Assembly: GCF_047663525.1 (NCBI RefSeq)
Contig: NC_092604.1
Coordinates: 12,511,501 to 12,575,500, forward strand
DNA: 64,000 nucleotides
Direction: 5' to 3'
Source: Anas platyrhynchos
Taxonomy: Eukaryota; Chordata; Aves; Anseriformes; Anatidae
The notes below the pieces were generated by a model. It had not been told where the DNA came from and did not search any database. It was given only the letters and a program-made list of their open reading frames with translations. Both the position numbers and the translations under genes were made by a program. Shown here one piece after another: positions 21,866-32,114 of the stretch (its first letter is position 1; every line of letters begins with the position of its first letter).

Positions 21866-24800
21866 CATTTCCTCCAGCAAGTTTTCAAGCTCTCCCTCGG
21901 CAGAGCCAGGCCAAGGCAGAGTGCCCAGGGCCAGCAGGAGCTGGGAGAGCAGACGTCTCGGCGGCGCTGGTGGAAGGTGAGTGCTCAGCCGGGCTGTCGA
22001 TGTGAGCCATGCTCACCAGCACCGTGCCCGTGTCATTAACCAGCTGTGTGAGAAGAAACAAGCAGAGCTTCCCGGCTCCCTGTGCTTCAGCAGGGGCCGT
22101 GCCACAGCCTCCATGAAGGTTTTGGCCCCGCTGCTTCCCACCGGCCACCAGCGCCCCACAAACCTGCTGCTGGTGACACAGAGCTTAAGCTAAGCCCAGC
22201 ACCGGGCACTTCTATCACGTGAAATCCACCCCTGAGGGCACAAACAGCCCCAGCTGCAGGCGAGGCTGCAGCTCCCCGCTGTGCTGAGTGGCTGGAGGTG
22301 CTGGAGGGACCCCGGTCCTGTGCTTCTGCTCTGTCTTGGAGAGCCCCCGCATCAGGGCTTGAGACAGCAGCATGCGGCCAATTCACCAGTGAAACCTGGC
22401 AGTACCGTCTGCTAGGTGGGCAGTGCTCCTGCTCTTGGTACTCTTGGGTGACAAAACTTCCACAAAAACCACCCAGAGCAGCTGTCCCACCACATCCCTC
22501 CATCTGTAGGTCCTAGTCCCCTGCAGACCCCTGCTCTGCCGCACTGCACACGCTGCTGCTGAGGAAGGCACGGGTGTGCAGGACGTGCCTGGGCACCAAC
22601 ACACCCAGCCCACCACAGCCCAAAATGTGGTGGCTTCGTGCTCCAGGGGCTGCCAGCCCGCCAGAGGGTCCCAGCCCTCGCTCAGGTGGCAACACTGCGG
22701 AAAAGCAGAGTGAGCAGCACCCAGGCTGGCTGCTGGCATCTCCCCGTAGGGGAATGCACCCCACAAGCTGTGCACTGTGCTCCCGCGTCACCTCCATGGC
22801 ACACACACGACTGCCCTCGCCGTGCAGAGCTCCAGCCTCCGAGCATCCTTCAGCATCTGGTTAGCAGCACAAGCTCGGCTCGTTTCAGTTAGACCACAAA
22901 CATCCTGCTTTTGTTTGTCGCTATCGCAGCCTGCCAGCACGGCTTTGCTACCAGCCGATAAGCGCACAGCGGCCCGGCAGGCACACGGGGAGAGCTGCCT
23001 AGGTGCTCCCTGCCGCCACGGAGGAACATCCTGCCAGGAATAGTGCAGCTGAGGCAGCGCTGCCAAACCTGACAGAGTACAAACGACGGCAGCTTGCGGC
23101 TCTGAACAGCCCAGCATCACCCAGGGGGGCTGCCCAATGCATCCAGGGTTCAGCACGGAGCTGGGGGCTGCCGGACACCCAGCTCCGACAGACTCCTTTT
23201 TGCTGTTCCCTGCTCCTGGCCCGCCCAGAAGACGCCTTCATACAAGCCAAGCACCATTTTTTAAACAAGCTCCTCCGGGGAGCACAGCTGCAGCTCGCCT
23301 GCCCGCGGGCCGATCTGGAGAGGAGACCGCTGGCGCTGTGCTGCGTACGTGCGGTGCGCGAAACGGCAGCGCCAACATCTGCCCGTGTTTGTGTGACCTT
23401 TGGAGCAGTGATTCACCGAGCACAATGACCGGAGTGGACGGGAGGAGGAGATCAGCTGCCCGCAGCGCTGCTGCATGCAAAGGGGGCCTCAAGGTGTGAG
23501 CTGCGCACGGCCATCACCTGGGCGGGATCGGGGGCATCCAGCAGCGTTTTCACCCTCATCTGATGAGTTCTTCAGCCAGGCTGAGGAACTTCACCAGGCA
23601 CCAGAGCAGGAATGGCTGCTTGGATTTTTCAAGAAAGGCATATTTTGAATGCTTTTACTAAGAAGATGTAAATCCATGAGCATCTAGCACTTTTTAGCTA
23701 TGTTAAGATATTTATCCGTAACAATGATATTGAAGACAAAAAGTGTAATCAGCACAAGCTTTGATTTTTTTAAATCTTGTTCTTGGGGTGACAACCTGAT
23801 TATCTGGCTCCGATAAAACATCAAGGAACCTTACAGTACTAACTCACTTCTTGGTGTTCCTGCAAATAAACCCCCAGCGCTCCAAAAGCGATGCAACGTG
23901 GCTGCATGACCAGAAGAGACAGATGCAGACAAGCAAACAGACAGCCCGTCAGGGGAGCTGTGGTTTTTCAGGCTCCACGGGTACACACAGGACTAAGCAG
24001 AGCTACACCAACAGGCAGAAAAGCCCAAATCACCTTGGCCATATCTGCATGTTTGTCCTAGGCTTGAGAAGCAGCAGATAGAAAACACAGCACAGAAAGG
24101 ACAGGCTGCAGACAGAGCACGTAACAGCTCAGTAGAAGTCTTACTCACCAAATCCTCTCCATGCGTTACCTTGCTGTCATATTTCAGATACACAGACTAG
24201 TGCAAATGTCTCAAAACATTTAAAGGTAATAAGTACCAACCTTGTTTTCCAGCACCAGTTGTTTTCTTTCTGAGCTCTCTTGCCCCACTGAAATAATGGA
24301 TTTAAGAAAGCTGGCTTTCATTCGATGCTGGTAGAACTGCATCCCAAAACATTAAAACCTGAGCAGTGCCTGCACAATCTCTGCCACGGCACAAGAAAGG
24401 CGACCAACCCCGGTCGCTTTGCACTGACACTCCAGCCTCCCTCGACTTTCACATTTATAGCTCAGACCAGTTTCGTCAGACGCACTAATGAAAGGAATAG
24501 AATTGCTGGTGGCAGTAGTTGGGGCAGGGAACAACTGCTAGAGCTCAAGGGACGTCACCCTTGGGCCGGTACCTGCCCAGCTTCGTAGCCCCGGGCTCTG
24601 CATCATCCACCAAGCCCCCAGGAGGCGCAGGGTCAGCAGTTCTCAGCTAGCAGGGAGAGCTGGGCAAACTCTTTCCCAGCTTCTGCTGGTCCCTAAGAGC
24701 ACTGAGGACTTTTGGCCCAGACAAGATAAGGTGCATTGCTAGAGACAAAACATTTGAGTGTGTAACCCAATTCAGACAACCCACTTCAGACATCGCAGCC

Positions 24801-25080
24801 AACTTCACTCTGCCACCTCCTGCACCAGAGCCATTTGTGGTACCAAAAATGCCGTCATGTTTCTGCCAGGAGCTATGTTTTATGCTAGGGAAGTTGCTGT
24901 GCCAGAACAGATACATGAAATATCTGACAAAATGAAAAAGCATCCTTTATTCAAAACCAAACCATTTAGTAGAGAACATCAACATAAATGGAGTTCTGAT
25001 GGTGGCAGGATGCAATAGCTTTGGGGGAAGGAGAGGCACCTGCACCAAACCAAAAACCTGACGCTCCCAATGCCAAACTG
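21866..25080. other. Intergenic region between convergent PTGS1 and PDCL
   Basis: Nothing supports a gene here. The left half is GC-rich and the right half, from about 23.55 kb, becomes AT-rich. The block 23630-23830 (TTTATCCGTAACAATGAT, TGATTATCTGGCTCC) resembles the enhancer-like islands. Open frames up to about 140 codons have no protein character. Confidence 0.6.
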
Positions 25081-28000
25081 GATGTTTCAGAACTATTTTA
25101 TTGTATGTAGGGGTTGGTACAATTTCCTTTTATTTTCAGTCCTCTAATGCATATATATACACAAATACACTCCAGTTTTTAGCCTGGTCAGGGCCTTATC
25201 TAAAATTAGATAAATAAATAGACTTCAACATTTCAGCTATAACATTTACAGACAGGAGTTGTAGTTTTGAGTTCTATTGAACAGACAGGGGACAAACAAA
25301 TAGCTAACATATCTTAAAATTCATTTCACTTTGCCATGTTGTTTAATGTGCATGATGGGTTTTGAGCACACAATTACTGCTTGGTCAATTTGGGAGGACT
25401 TAGCTTCAAGAACGGGCAAAAGCACCGGCAGCACTACCCAGCCCTGCCCACAACGCTTCTCAGCAGCTCTAGCAGCCAACCTCTGACTGCTCAGATTTGT
25501 GTTGTCTGTGCTGACAATGAGAAGCAGCATCCTAACACATCTTCCCTCTATCCCTCTCTCCCTTATGCTTACTGTATTCTCCAAGATTAGTGATTAATTG
25601 AATTCAGACTTCTTTCCCACACGCCTTTTCTTTTTTTTTCCTTTTGCTATTGGCACCATGAAACATCTGTCATGTAGTTGAGCACTGAAGATTAATAACC
25701 GAGTCCCCTTGCTGCAGGCCATCTGACACAGAGCAGCAGGAGAGGTTTTGATCCTATTACAGCTTTACTGACGTAGGGATTAAAAAACAAAAACAAACAA
25801 AAAACACTTTGCACAAATAAAACTTCAAAGCACTTCAAGCAGTCAGCTCTCGCCCCTCCAAATCATTTTATTATGATGCTAATACGCACCCTGTCTGTGC
25901 TACAGACTTAACTGAACCTCCTCCTAAATATAAATTACAGCTGCTTTGACTTTTTTTCTTAAATGTGCTGATACCCACGCTCAATGATTTAATTTCACGT
26001 AACTTTCATGTGTGTTTTTTTTTTCCACAATTCTAAAAAGAAAAGAATCCCTTATCACATTTTAAAATTTGGGCTTCTGCCAGTTCCCTTAAAACAGCTA
26101 CAATTTGTGCCAATTCAGTAATTTTTAATTACGAACTACTTCTCTTCCTGCTTATTGCACTTTTAATAATATATTTCAAATAGATACAATTGCCAACACT
26201 TATTTTTCTCTAATAAGATCTAGTCTTACTGTGAACCAAGAGCTTACACAGACATTTGCATTTCTTCCTGGTGTTCCAAAGTGCCTTCAACTTGCAAAAA
26301 AGCTAAACAACAACAACGAAAATTAAAAAAAACAAAAAAAAAACCACAATTAAATTTAATCATTAAACATGGCATTACACTGGGTCGTATATTCAGGTAA
26401 CTATAGTCTACTTTCCTCACAATTAAAAAATAACGAGCAACATAAGGAATGCATGAGAAAGCAGAAGTGTTGTAACATCCAATTAAGTATGCAGAAGACA
26501 CGTAATTCAGTAACAACTAAGTACAGAGTGCACGCATTCAACATGCTCATTTGTACCAGGTACATTGTTTGAGTCACTCAGCCATAACCTGGCCAGGAAA
26601 ACCTTTGCGTTGCTCTGCATCGCTGGAGGTTTTCATGCTTGCGCTCACTGTAAATTGCTAATGGTTTCTAATGCTACTCAGGTTATCTCACGGCTACCTA
26701 GCGCTAGACTTGCTGGAGTCAGGGTGAACTGTAACGTACTAGAAACCCTGAAAATTACTTCCCCATATTACCTCTGATATACAAAGTTAGTAGAGCATAA
26801 ACAAAACAAACACTTTAATAAAAATGTAACCACTAACAAATGGTAATGACGAAGCGCAATATACAGCTCTTGCGTTCAGGAGCAATAGTGCTCATGAAAA
26901 GACAAACGGGCTCAGCCAGTGCTGCACGGCTTTCACCCTGTGCCCAGCAGTAGGAGCCACCCTGTGTTCTGGGGGAGAGGAGAACTTTAAGATCAATGTC
27001 ACTGGGCAGCTGAAAGAGCTGTGATAGCTCCTGAAGAGCTGCCATCAGAGGAAGAACAGGGCAAGCCATGGTTTTGATCAAGCCAAGCCCTCTGTGTAAG
27101 AATGAGTCCCTGTGCTTCAGACAAGGGAATCAGCTGTGCTACTGAACACCTGCCTAGGGATCTGGTCTATCAGCTCAAGGGTGATTTCCCACAGAGCCTT
27201 CCAGTCATCTGTCAGGTCCAGGGGTTATTAATATTCAAAATGCAGCTGAAGATCCAGCTTAAGCAGATAATCTGAAGACAGACAGAAATGACCATCAGCA
27301 GTGATTTAACAATTTTAGAGATGTACGAAATTCTGAGGCTATTCAAGTTCTAATTCTGCATTTTGCCAACAAAATTCTCCTTGATGCTATTCAGCATGTC
27401 CTTTGGAGCTCTTTATAAAAGGTCTCTTTCTCTTAAGAGGCAGAGCTTATTTTCTGCAGAAGTAACTACTATGAACTAATGGTAGGTATTTTAAAACCCA
27501 AGAATACATTAAGAGCTGTAACAGAAGGAAGATTTTCTCATTTAAGTCTCGGGTAAGGTTAAAGAACCCTCTCCAGCTGAAAGGTAATTTTCAGTATCAA
27601 GTCAGGAGCTGTTGTTATTTGCAAGTGAGAAAAGAACAAAAATATGGCACCAATTGTTAGAATAATGGTACTTCCAAGAAGGGGACTACAAATGGAAGAT
27701 GGGACCTAGCATTGTTAATTCACTGGCAGCAGTTCAACTCCAGGTTAATAAAAGATTGGAGCACTTCAAAACACGTTTGTCTTAGTGACTAGGTGCCCAC
27801 TTTCTGATCCAATTGGTATTCACGTTGTTTAAGCAAATCTGTAAGGAGACTGACTATAAACAACTGATCCAAGGACAAAATGTTTACAAAATTTAAGTGA
27901 GAGATGACAACAGAATACACAATTTCCTAAATTTACTGAATTGTGTTAGAAATTCAGGTTTAGTATAATACATTTGAACTGCATAAAAGCAAGACAGTTT

Positions 28001-28199
28001 TAGTGTGCACTTTACTGAATTAATTTAAGAAAATGTTAGGAATTCCTTGTATTATTTTAAACAAAATTTTAACGAGCAAAAGTTGAAGTGCATGGAGGCG
28101 AAGAATAATATACCCACGCTAAGAAAGGAAGAAACCAGCCCCTAGCACAACAACATCCCGCTGTACAACTACACCTACTGGCCCATCGGCGTAAGTGGT
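25081..28199 (-). other. Probable PDCL 3' UTR
   Basis: About 3.1 kb of AT-rich non-coding sequence follows the stop. No exon or repeat family is recognised. The left limit is inferred from the last canonical signal before composition changes; a shorter UTR is possible. Confidence 0.45.
25097..25102 (-). terminator. Probable poly(A) signal of PDCL
   Basis: TTTATT on the plus strand gives AATAAA on the transcript, 3.1 kb after the PDCL stop, at the point where AT-rich UTR-like sequence ends. A second possible signal is at 24946-24951. Earlier signals may also be used. Confidence 0.45.
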
Positions 28200-28751
28200 T
28201 CAGTCTATTTCCAGATCACTGTCTTCACTGTAACAAGCAGATGGGTTATGTATAGAAGTCAGGAGCACTAGGTCTTTTTCTGGAAGCAGACCACACTCCT
28301 GCAAAAAAGCCTCCAGGTCTACAGCAAAAAAATCTTCTCCAAGCTGGTCAGTGATTCGCACAAAGTTGCCAATGAGCTCACCTGCCTTATAGATCAGCAA
28401 AGCTGGCAGAGCATTATTAGTAAAGCGGGTGCTGGCACCAATGAGCGAACTCTTTACTCTGCAAAATTTAACGGTTGGATACTCAGCAGCCAGGCAGATC
28501 ATACAGCCATTCAGGGATTCACTGCCAGGGATATCATCTTCGTAAATATGGATCATGATCAGTGTGCTTTTATGCTCTTTATCAACCGTGTCCAAAAATG
28601 CTTCTCCACTGGTAATCTCAAAAACCTTTTTAAATTGCTGCCCACTGTACAACTGCTGCCTCATCTCCTCCATCCGCTGCTTCCTGTATCGCTGTAAGAA
28701 TTCCTCATCATCTTCATCGTTGTGAATCATGTTATATTCTTGTAATGTCAT
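28200..28751 (-). CDS. PDCL: PDCL terminal coding exon: thioredoxin-like domain
   Basis: 552 bases in phase 0 run from MTLQEYNMIHNDEDDEEF to EDSDLEID and the TGA stop at 28200-28202. The acceptor is TTTTTTAG. It encodes residues 118-300, the domain that packs against the Gbeta side. Confidence 0.97.
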   Translation of the reverse strand: MTLQEYNMIHNDEDDEEFLQRYRKQRMEEMRQQLYSGQQFKKVFEITSGEAFLDTVDKEHKSTLIMIHIYEDDIPGSESLNGCMICLAAEYPTVKFCRVKSSLIGASTRFTNNALPALLIYKAGELIGNFVRITDQLGEDFFAVDLEAFLQECGLLPEKDLVLLTSIHNPSACYSEDSDLEID

Positions 28752-30813
28752 CTAAAAAATACACAGAAAGACTTATGACAAAAAGAAAAGGTCTACATCA
28801 CTATGTGGGTCACTTACATAATTGATTTAAATCAAGAGCGTTAATGTGGGTCACTCATCTTTAATAATACCAAAGTGCAACCCACGAAGGCTCAAGCACC
28901 CTCTGTATTACACTCCGTTTTGATCTAATTAGGAACTATGTCCAGTGGGAACAGTGATTTCAGCCTTGGGTATTCCAGTTTCCACAGGCTGCACTAATAA
29001 CACAAGTGGCTGCTCCCACTTTAATTCAGGTTAATGGCAGCTATGTGCTTTCACTAAGCTATGAGCACTGCTTGGGGTAAGGTGCCTGACCTCAGTCTAT
29101 GCTGTCAGCTTCCTTCTCATCAGCTTTTTCATTTAATTTTTCAGTAAACAACTTTTGCCAAAACAAATGCACTGTCTTGTCTGCAGAACTGAAACTAACA
29201 GGGTTTTATGCATTTTGTCTGTTCACCTGCTCTGTTAAACAGACCTGCTGACCAGGTAATGATTTCTGTCTGCTTCACATGCACAAACGACGAAACAAAA
29301 AATGTCAAACATTTAAATGGTATTTTAATTCCTTCGGGCCATGTTACCTTTCCATTGATTTTTTCCTGGATCTCTTTCTGCTTCTGTTTCTCAGACTCTT
29401 CATCTAAGTGAGATCTACAAGTCATAGATAACTTCTTTATGAGTCGTTCCATTTCTCTGCGCTGCTCCTGTCTCTGTTCTGTCTCCAGTTGTTTAAATCT
29501 CCGCCAGTCATTAATGACTCCTTTCGGACCTGAAATTAAATGGCATTTACTACAAAATTACAAACATTTCGTAATGTGCAATACAATTACATCTCTCATT
29601 TAAAAGTACAGTCATACTATACAAGGCAGCAGTAAAATAGTGGGCCTATCATAAACATTTTATACACTGTGCAAAATGCTGTAATTAAATGAAATAAAAG
29701 TAACTTGCCATTTACACGTCCTTGAGTTTGTATCTGGGTGCTGGGTTATTTTTATTTTTTTTTTTGGTACATCTGGGAAGACTAAAGCTTATCTAACTAG
29801 GCTACTCTCATTATTGTCCCAGAGGTTATTTCAAAGATTAATATCTGGGCTCTTGAAATAGAATCACCAGCCCTCAAGAATTCCACTACTGTGTGACTTT
29901 TCATAAGAACAAAAAGAATGTGATGGGAAACTATAATCAAGCGATATTCCTGTACAGAAGTACATTCTGTGACATACAACAGCGTTAATTCTCACAGACT
30001 TCACCTTGCAATGTGCTACCATGCTGCTGGGGCCCTGTGGAAAGAAGTACTTTTTCAGGTCCTCTCTAAATATGCCAGTTTAGTACCATAATGCTTCCAT
30101 TCTTCCTTCTCAGGTGATGCATGGAAACACATGCAAGAAAGTTTTTTTTATTGTTCTTAGAAAACACACTGTGAAATACAGAGGGCCAGTATTTCACAAG
30201 AATGTAAAAAATACCCTCTGGATCCCACCAATTGTCTGCAAAGACCAGTACTGTGCCTCTGACAGTGCCCATACAGAATGCTGCTTTAGCAGAGCCTGGC
30301 CATACTTGTTCAGCACCTACATCTGTCACATCAGGACTGCTAGTGGTTAACAACTGGTGGCTTACAGGAAAGAAATTTCTGGATTATCAGCCAAATTGTA
30401 TAAACCTCTTTAGTCTGCAGAGACTAACTGCCCTAGATATAAAGCCAAAGCCTCTCAAAGGGTAAGGCAAACGCTAGAATAAAGAACCAGCTACTAACTA
30501 CGGTTAGACTATAGCCAGGAAATGATCAATCTCTGACTTGAGTATACACAAAAATAGGACTTTTCGTTACCAAAAAAAAACCAAACACACAAAACTTCCA
30601 ATAAGCAAAGTATCAGCAAAACAGTTAGCTTGATACAACAATACCTGTGTTGACTGCACTTCCATCACTGCTGAGCTCTATTTCCCCAACAGTTTCAGGA
30701 ATGGAGCTCTCCCCTTCTTTATCTTCTTTCTCACTGTCTTCATCCTCACCCTCACTACTGCTGTAATAATACTGGAGCTTCTCGCCAAGTAGTTTATCAT
30801 CCAAAGCAGTCAT
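28200..30813 (-). CDS. PDCL: PDCL: phosducin-like protein (PhLP1), complete
   Basis: This cytosolic co-chaperone of the CCT/TRiC chaperonin helps fold G-protein beta subunits and load gamma. Three coding exons (30645-30813, 29348-29529, 28200-28751) join in phase to 300 residues; the mammalian protein is 301. It starts MTALDDKLLGEKLQYYYSSS, followed by an acidic Ser-rich stretch that is a CK2 target in the family. The Gbeta-gamma-binding helix (GVINDWRRFKQLE) lies near residue 60, then a charged coiled region. A thioredoxin-like domain runs from about 120 to 280 with the typical MICLAAEYP and NALPALLIYKAGELIGNFVR segments. The end EDSDLEID is conserved. The thioredoxin CXXC active site is absent, as expected. 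It lies tail-to-tail with PTGS1 and directly downstream of RC3H2 on the same strand. Confidence 0.97.
28752..29347 (-). other. PDCL intron
   Basis: This is AT-rich intron sequence with standard GT/AG ends on the transcript. I see no RNA gene or repeat family. Confidence 0.75.
29348..29529 (-). CDS. PDCL: PDCL coding exon 2: Gbeta-gamma-binding helix
   Basis: 182 bases between a TTTCAG acceptor and a GTAACA donor (on the transcript). It encodes PKGVINDWRRFKQLETEQ, the phosducin family signature that contacts Gbeta, then a charged helix ending KINGK. Confidence 0.96.
29530..30644 (-). other. PDCL intron
   Basis: AT-rich intron with a T-run near 29750-29765 (plus strand). No other feature can be supported. 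Confidence 0.75.
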
Positions 30814-30819
30814 TATGTT
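30645..30819 (-). CDS. PDCL: PDCL first coding exon
   Basis: The exon begins at the TTTTAG acceptor before 30819, with 6 untranslated bases, then ATG at 30813-30811. It codes 56 residues plus one base, with the acidic SSSEGEDEDSEKEDKEGE tract. The donor is GTATTG. The start is fixed by homology and by the acceptor immediately upstream. Confidence 0.94.
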
Positions 30820-31759
30820 CTAAAAAATAAATTAACAAAACAGACATTTCTCTTACTCAAACATGCAGCACAAGAAACCCCTTGAAATGCGTAACAATAG
30901 TACTCTACTTTTTCACGGTTTTTTTAGCCCACTATCTACAGAGCAGTCAGTCACGGGTTAATTCTTGGTCACAATTTCATATGTATTTAAGTTAAAAACC
31001 TTTATGAACAAAGCTTTGAAGCTCACTACTAAAAAAAGTTGTTATAGAACCCATTTCTGCACTACAATGTACTTTAGTATATATCTAAATGTTTTTACCC
31101 ATGGAGAATGAATTTTCTAACCGTGACTTGGGAGTCTTGAAAGCCCCAATCAGACAGCTCCATTAGGTTGACTTCCCCTTTATTTACATTTTAATTTCCA
31201 ATATTATTTGAATTATTTTAACAATGATTCCTCTAAGGTAAGAAACACTCACTGTAATTAACCAAATTCAAATGTTCTGACCTTTATTCCTTTCCAGTCT
31301 CTCAGAAACAAGCTTCCAACAAAACCTGGAGGCAGAGATTTCAGGTTGTATTAATTCAAGCTGTTGAAGACAAACCCATGAGAACTTCTGCAGGCAGTCC
31401 ATGCATTTACACAAGGAAATGCACGGCAGGAAAGACGTTTAGAGAAAACACAACCGCTTTTTCTGTTAAAAATAGCCGCGTTATTGGAACAGGAAGCACA
31501 TACGTGTTAAATACCGGGACAAACCAGGCAGACGCTCGGTGCTGACGGCTCCGACCTGGGATTTGCGCTGCGGATCAGGGCACCACCGGCGAGGTCTCCG
31601 CGGCTGCCATGGTCCCGGCGCTGCCGGCTCCTGTTGGCAGGGACGGGGCCGCTGAGGCAACGGCCGCCACCTCCACAGCCTCCTGCCCCCCTCCGCAGCG
31701 CTGCTCGGCGGGGACCCGCCTGAGGGGCCCGCTCCGTGCCTGCTGCGGGTTTACCGCCG

Positions 31760-31786
31760 GGATTACCGGGATTACCGCCCGGATTA
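31760..31786 (-). promoter_or_regulatory. Three clustered TAATCC sites in the PDCL promoter
   Basis: GGATTA occurs at 31760-31765, 31769-31774 and 31781-31786 on plus, giving three TAATCC cores (Bicoid-class: OTX, CRX, PITX) on the transcript strand, spaced 9 and 12 bases. They lie just inside intron 1, about 70-95 bases after the predicted donor. Confidence 0.4.
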
Positions 31787-31852
31787 TCGTGAGGCGGCCG
31801 CCGCCCCCCTCGTCCCCACCCGTCCCCAGCCCCGGCCCCGCCGCCCCCTCAC

Positions 31853-31950
31853 CGCCAGCCGACGCCGCTCCGGTACGCGCGGGGCAGGCCGGGAAGGAGG
31901 CGGAGCAGCGGAGGCCGCACCCCCCTCCCCCGGCCCAATGGACCCGCCCG
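31853..31950 (-). other. Probable non-coding first exon of PDCL
   Basis: On the minus strand a perfect donor (CTGGCG|GTGAGG) ends an exon at 31853 inside the CpG island, and the next acceptor on this strand is that of the first coding exon at 30819. The upstream limit is a guess; the transcription start cannot be seen. Confidence 0.5.
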
Positions 31951-32108
31951 GGCGCCACCACCCCGCGGGCAGGGACTGGGCCCGCCCGGGCGCTACCACC
32001 GCGCGGTGGGGGGGAGCCGGGCCCGCACCACCTCCTCCTCCTTCTCCCTCCCCCCCACGGCCCTTCCCCGGGTTGAGGCACGGAGGCGGTGAAGGTGGAC
32101 AAATAATT

Positions 32109-32114
32109 TTTATT
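32109..32114 (-). terminator. Probable distal poly(A) signal of RC3H2
   Basis: TTTATT on plus gives AATAAA on the transcript. It is the last canonical signal before the PDCL CpG island, and AT-rich UTR-like sequence ends here. An earlier signal at 32477-32482 may also be used. Confidence 0.55.

Larger units (their letters stand above)
31540..32085 (-). promoter_or_regulatory. CpG island promoter of PDCL
   Basis: A dense CpG and GC block of about 550 bases is surrounded on both sides by AT-rich DNA. It contains the predicted first exon and no TATA box. Open frames of up to 175 codons here are caused by base composition. Confidence 0.75.

Noticed and set aside
31575-32102. 175-codon minus-strand open frame in the PDCL CpG island
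   Set aside because: CpG-driven low-complexity frame; the minus-strand donor at 31853 and the PDCL start at 30813 explain the region as a 5' UTR exon and promoter.
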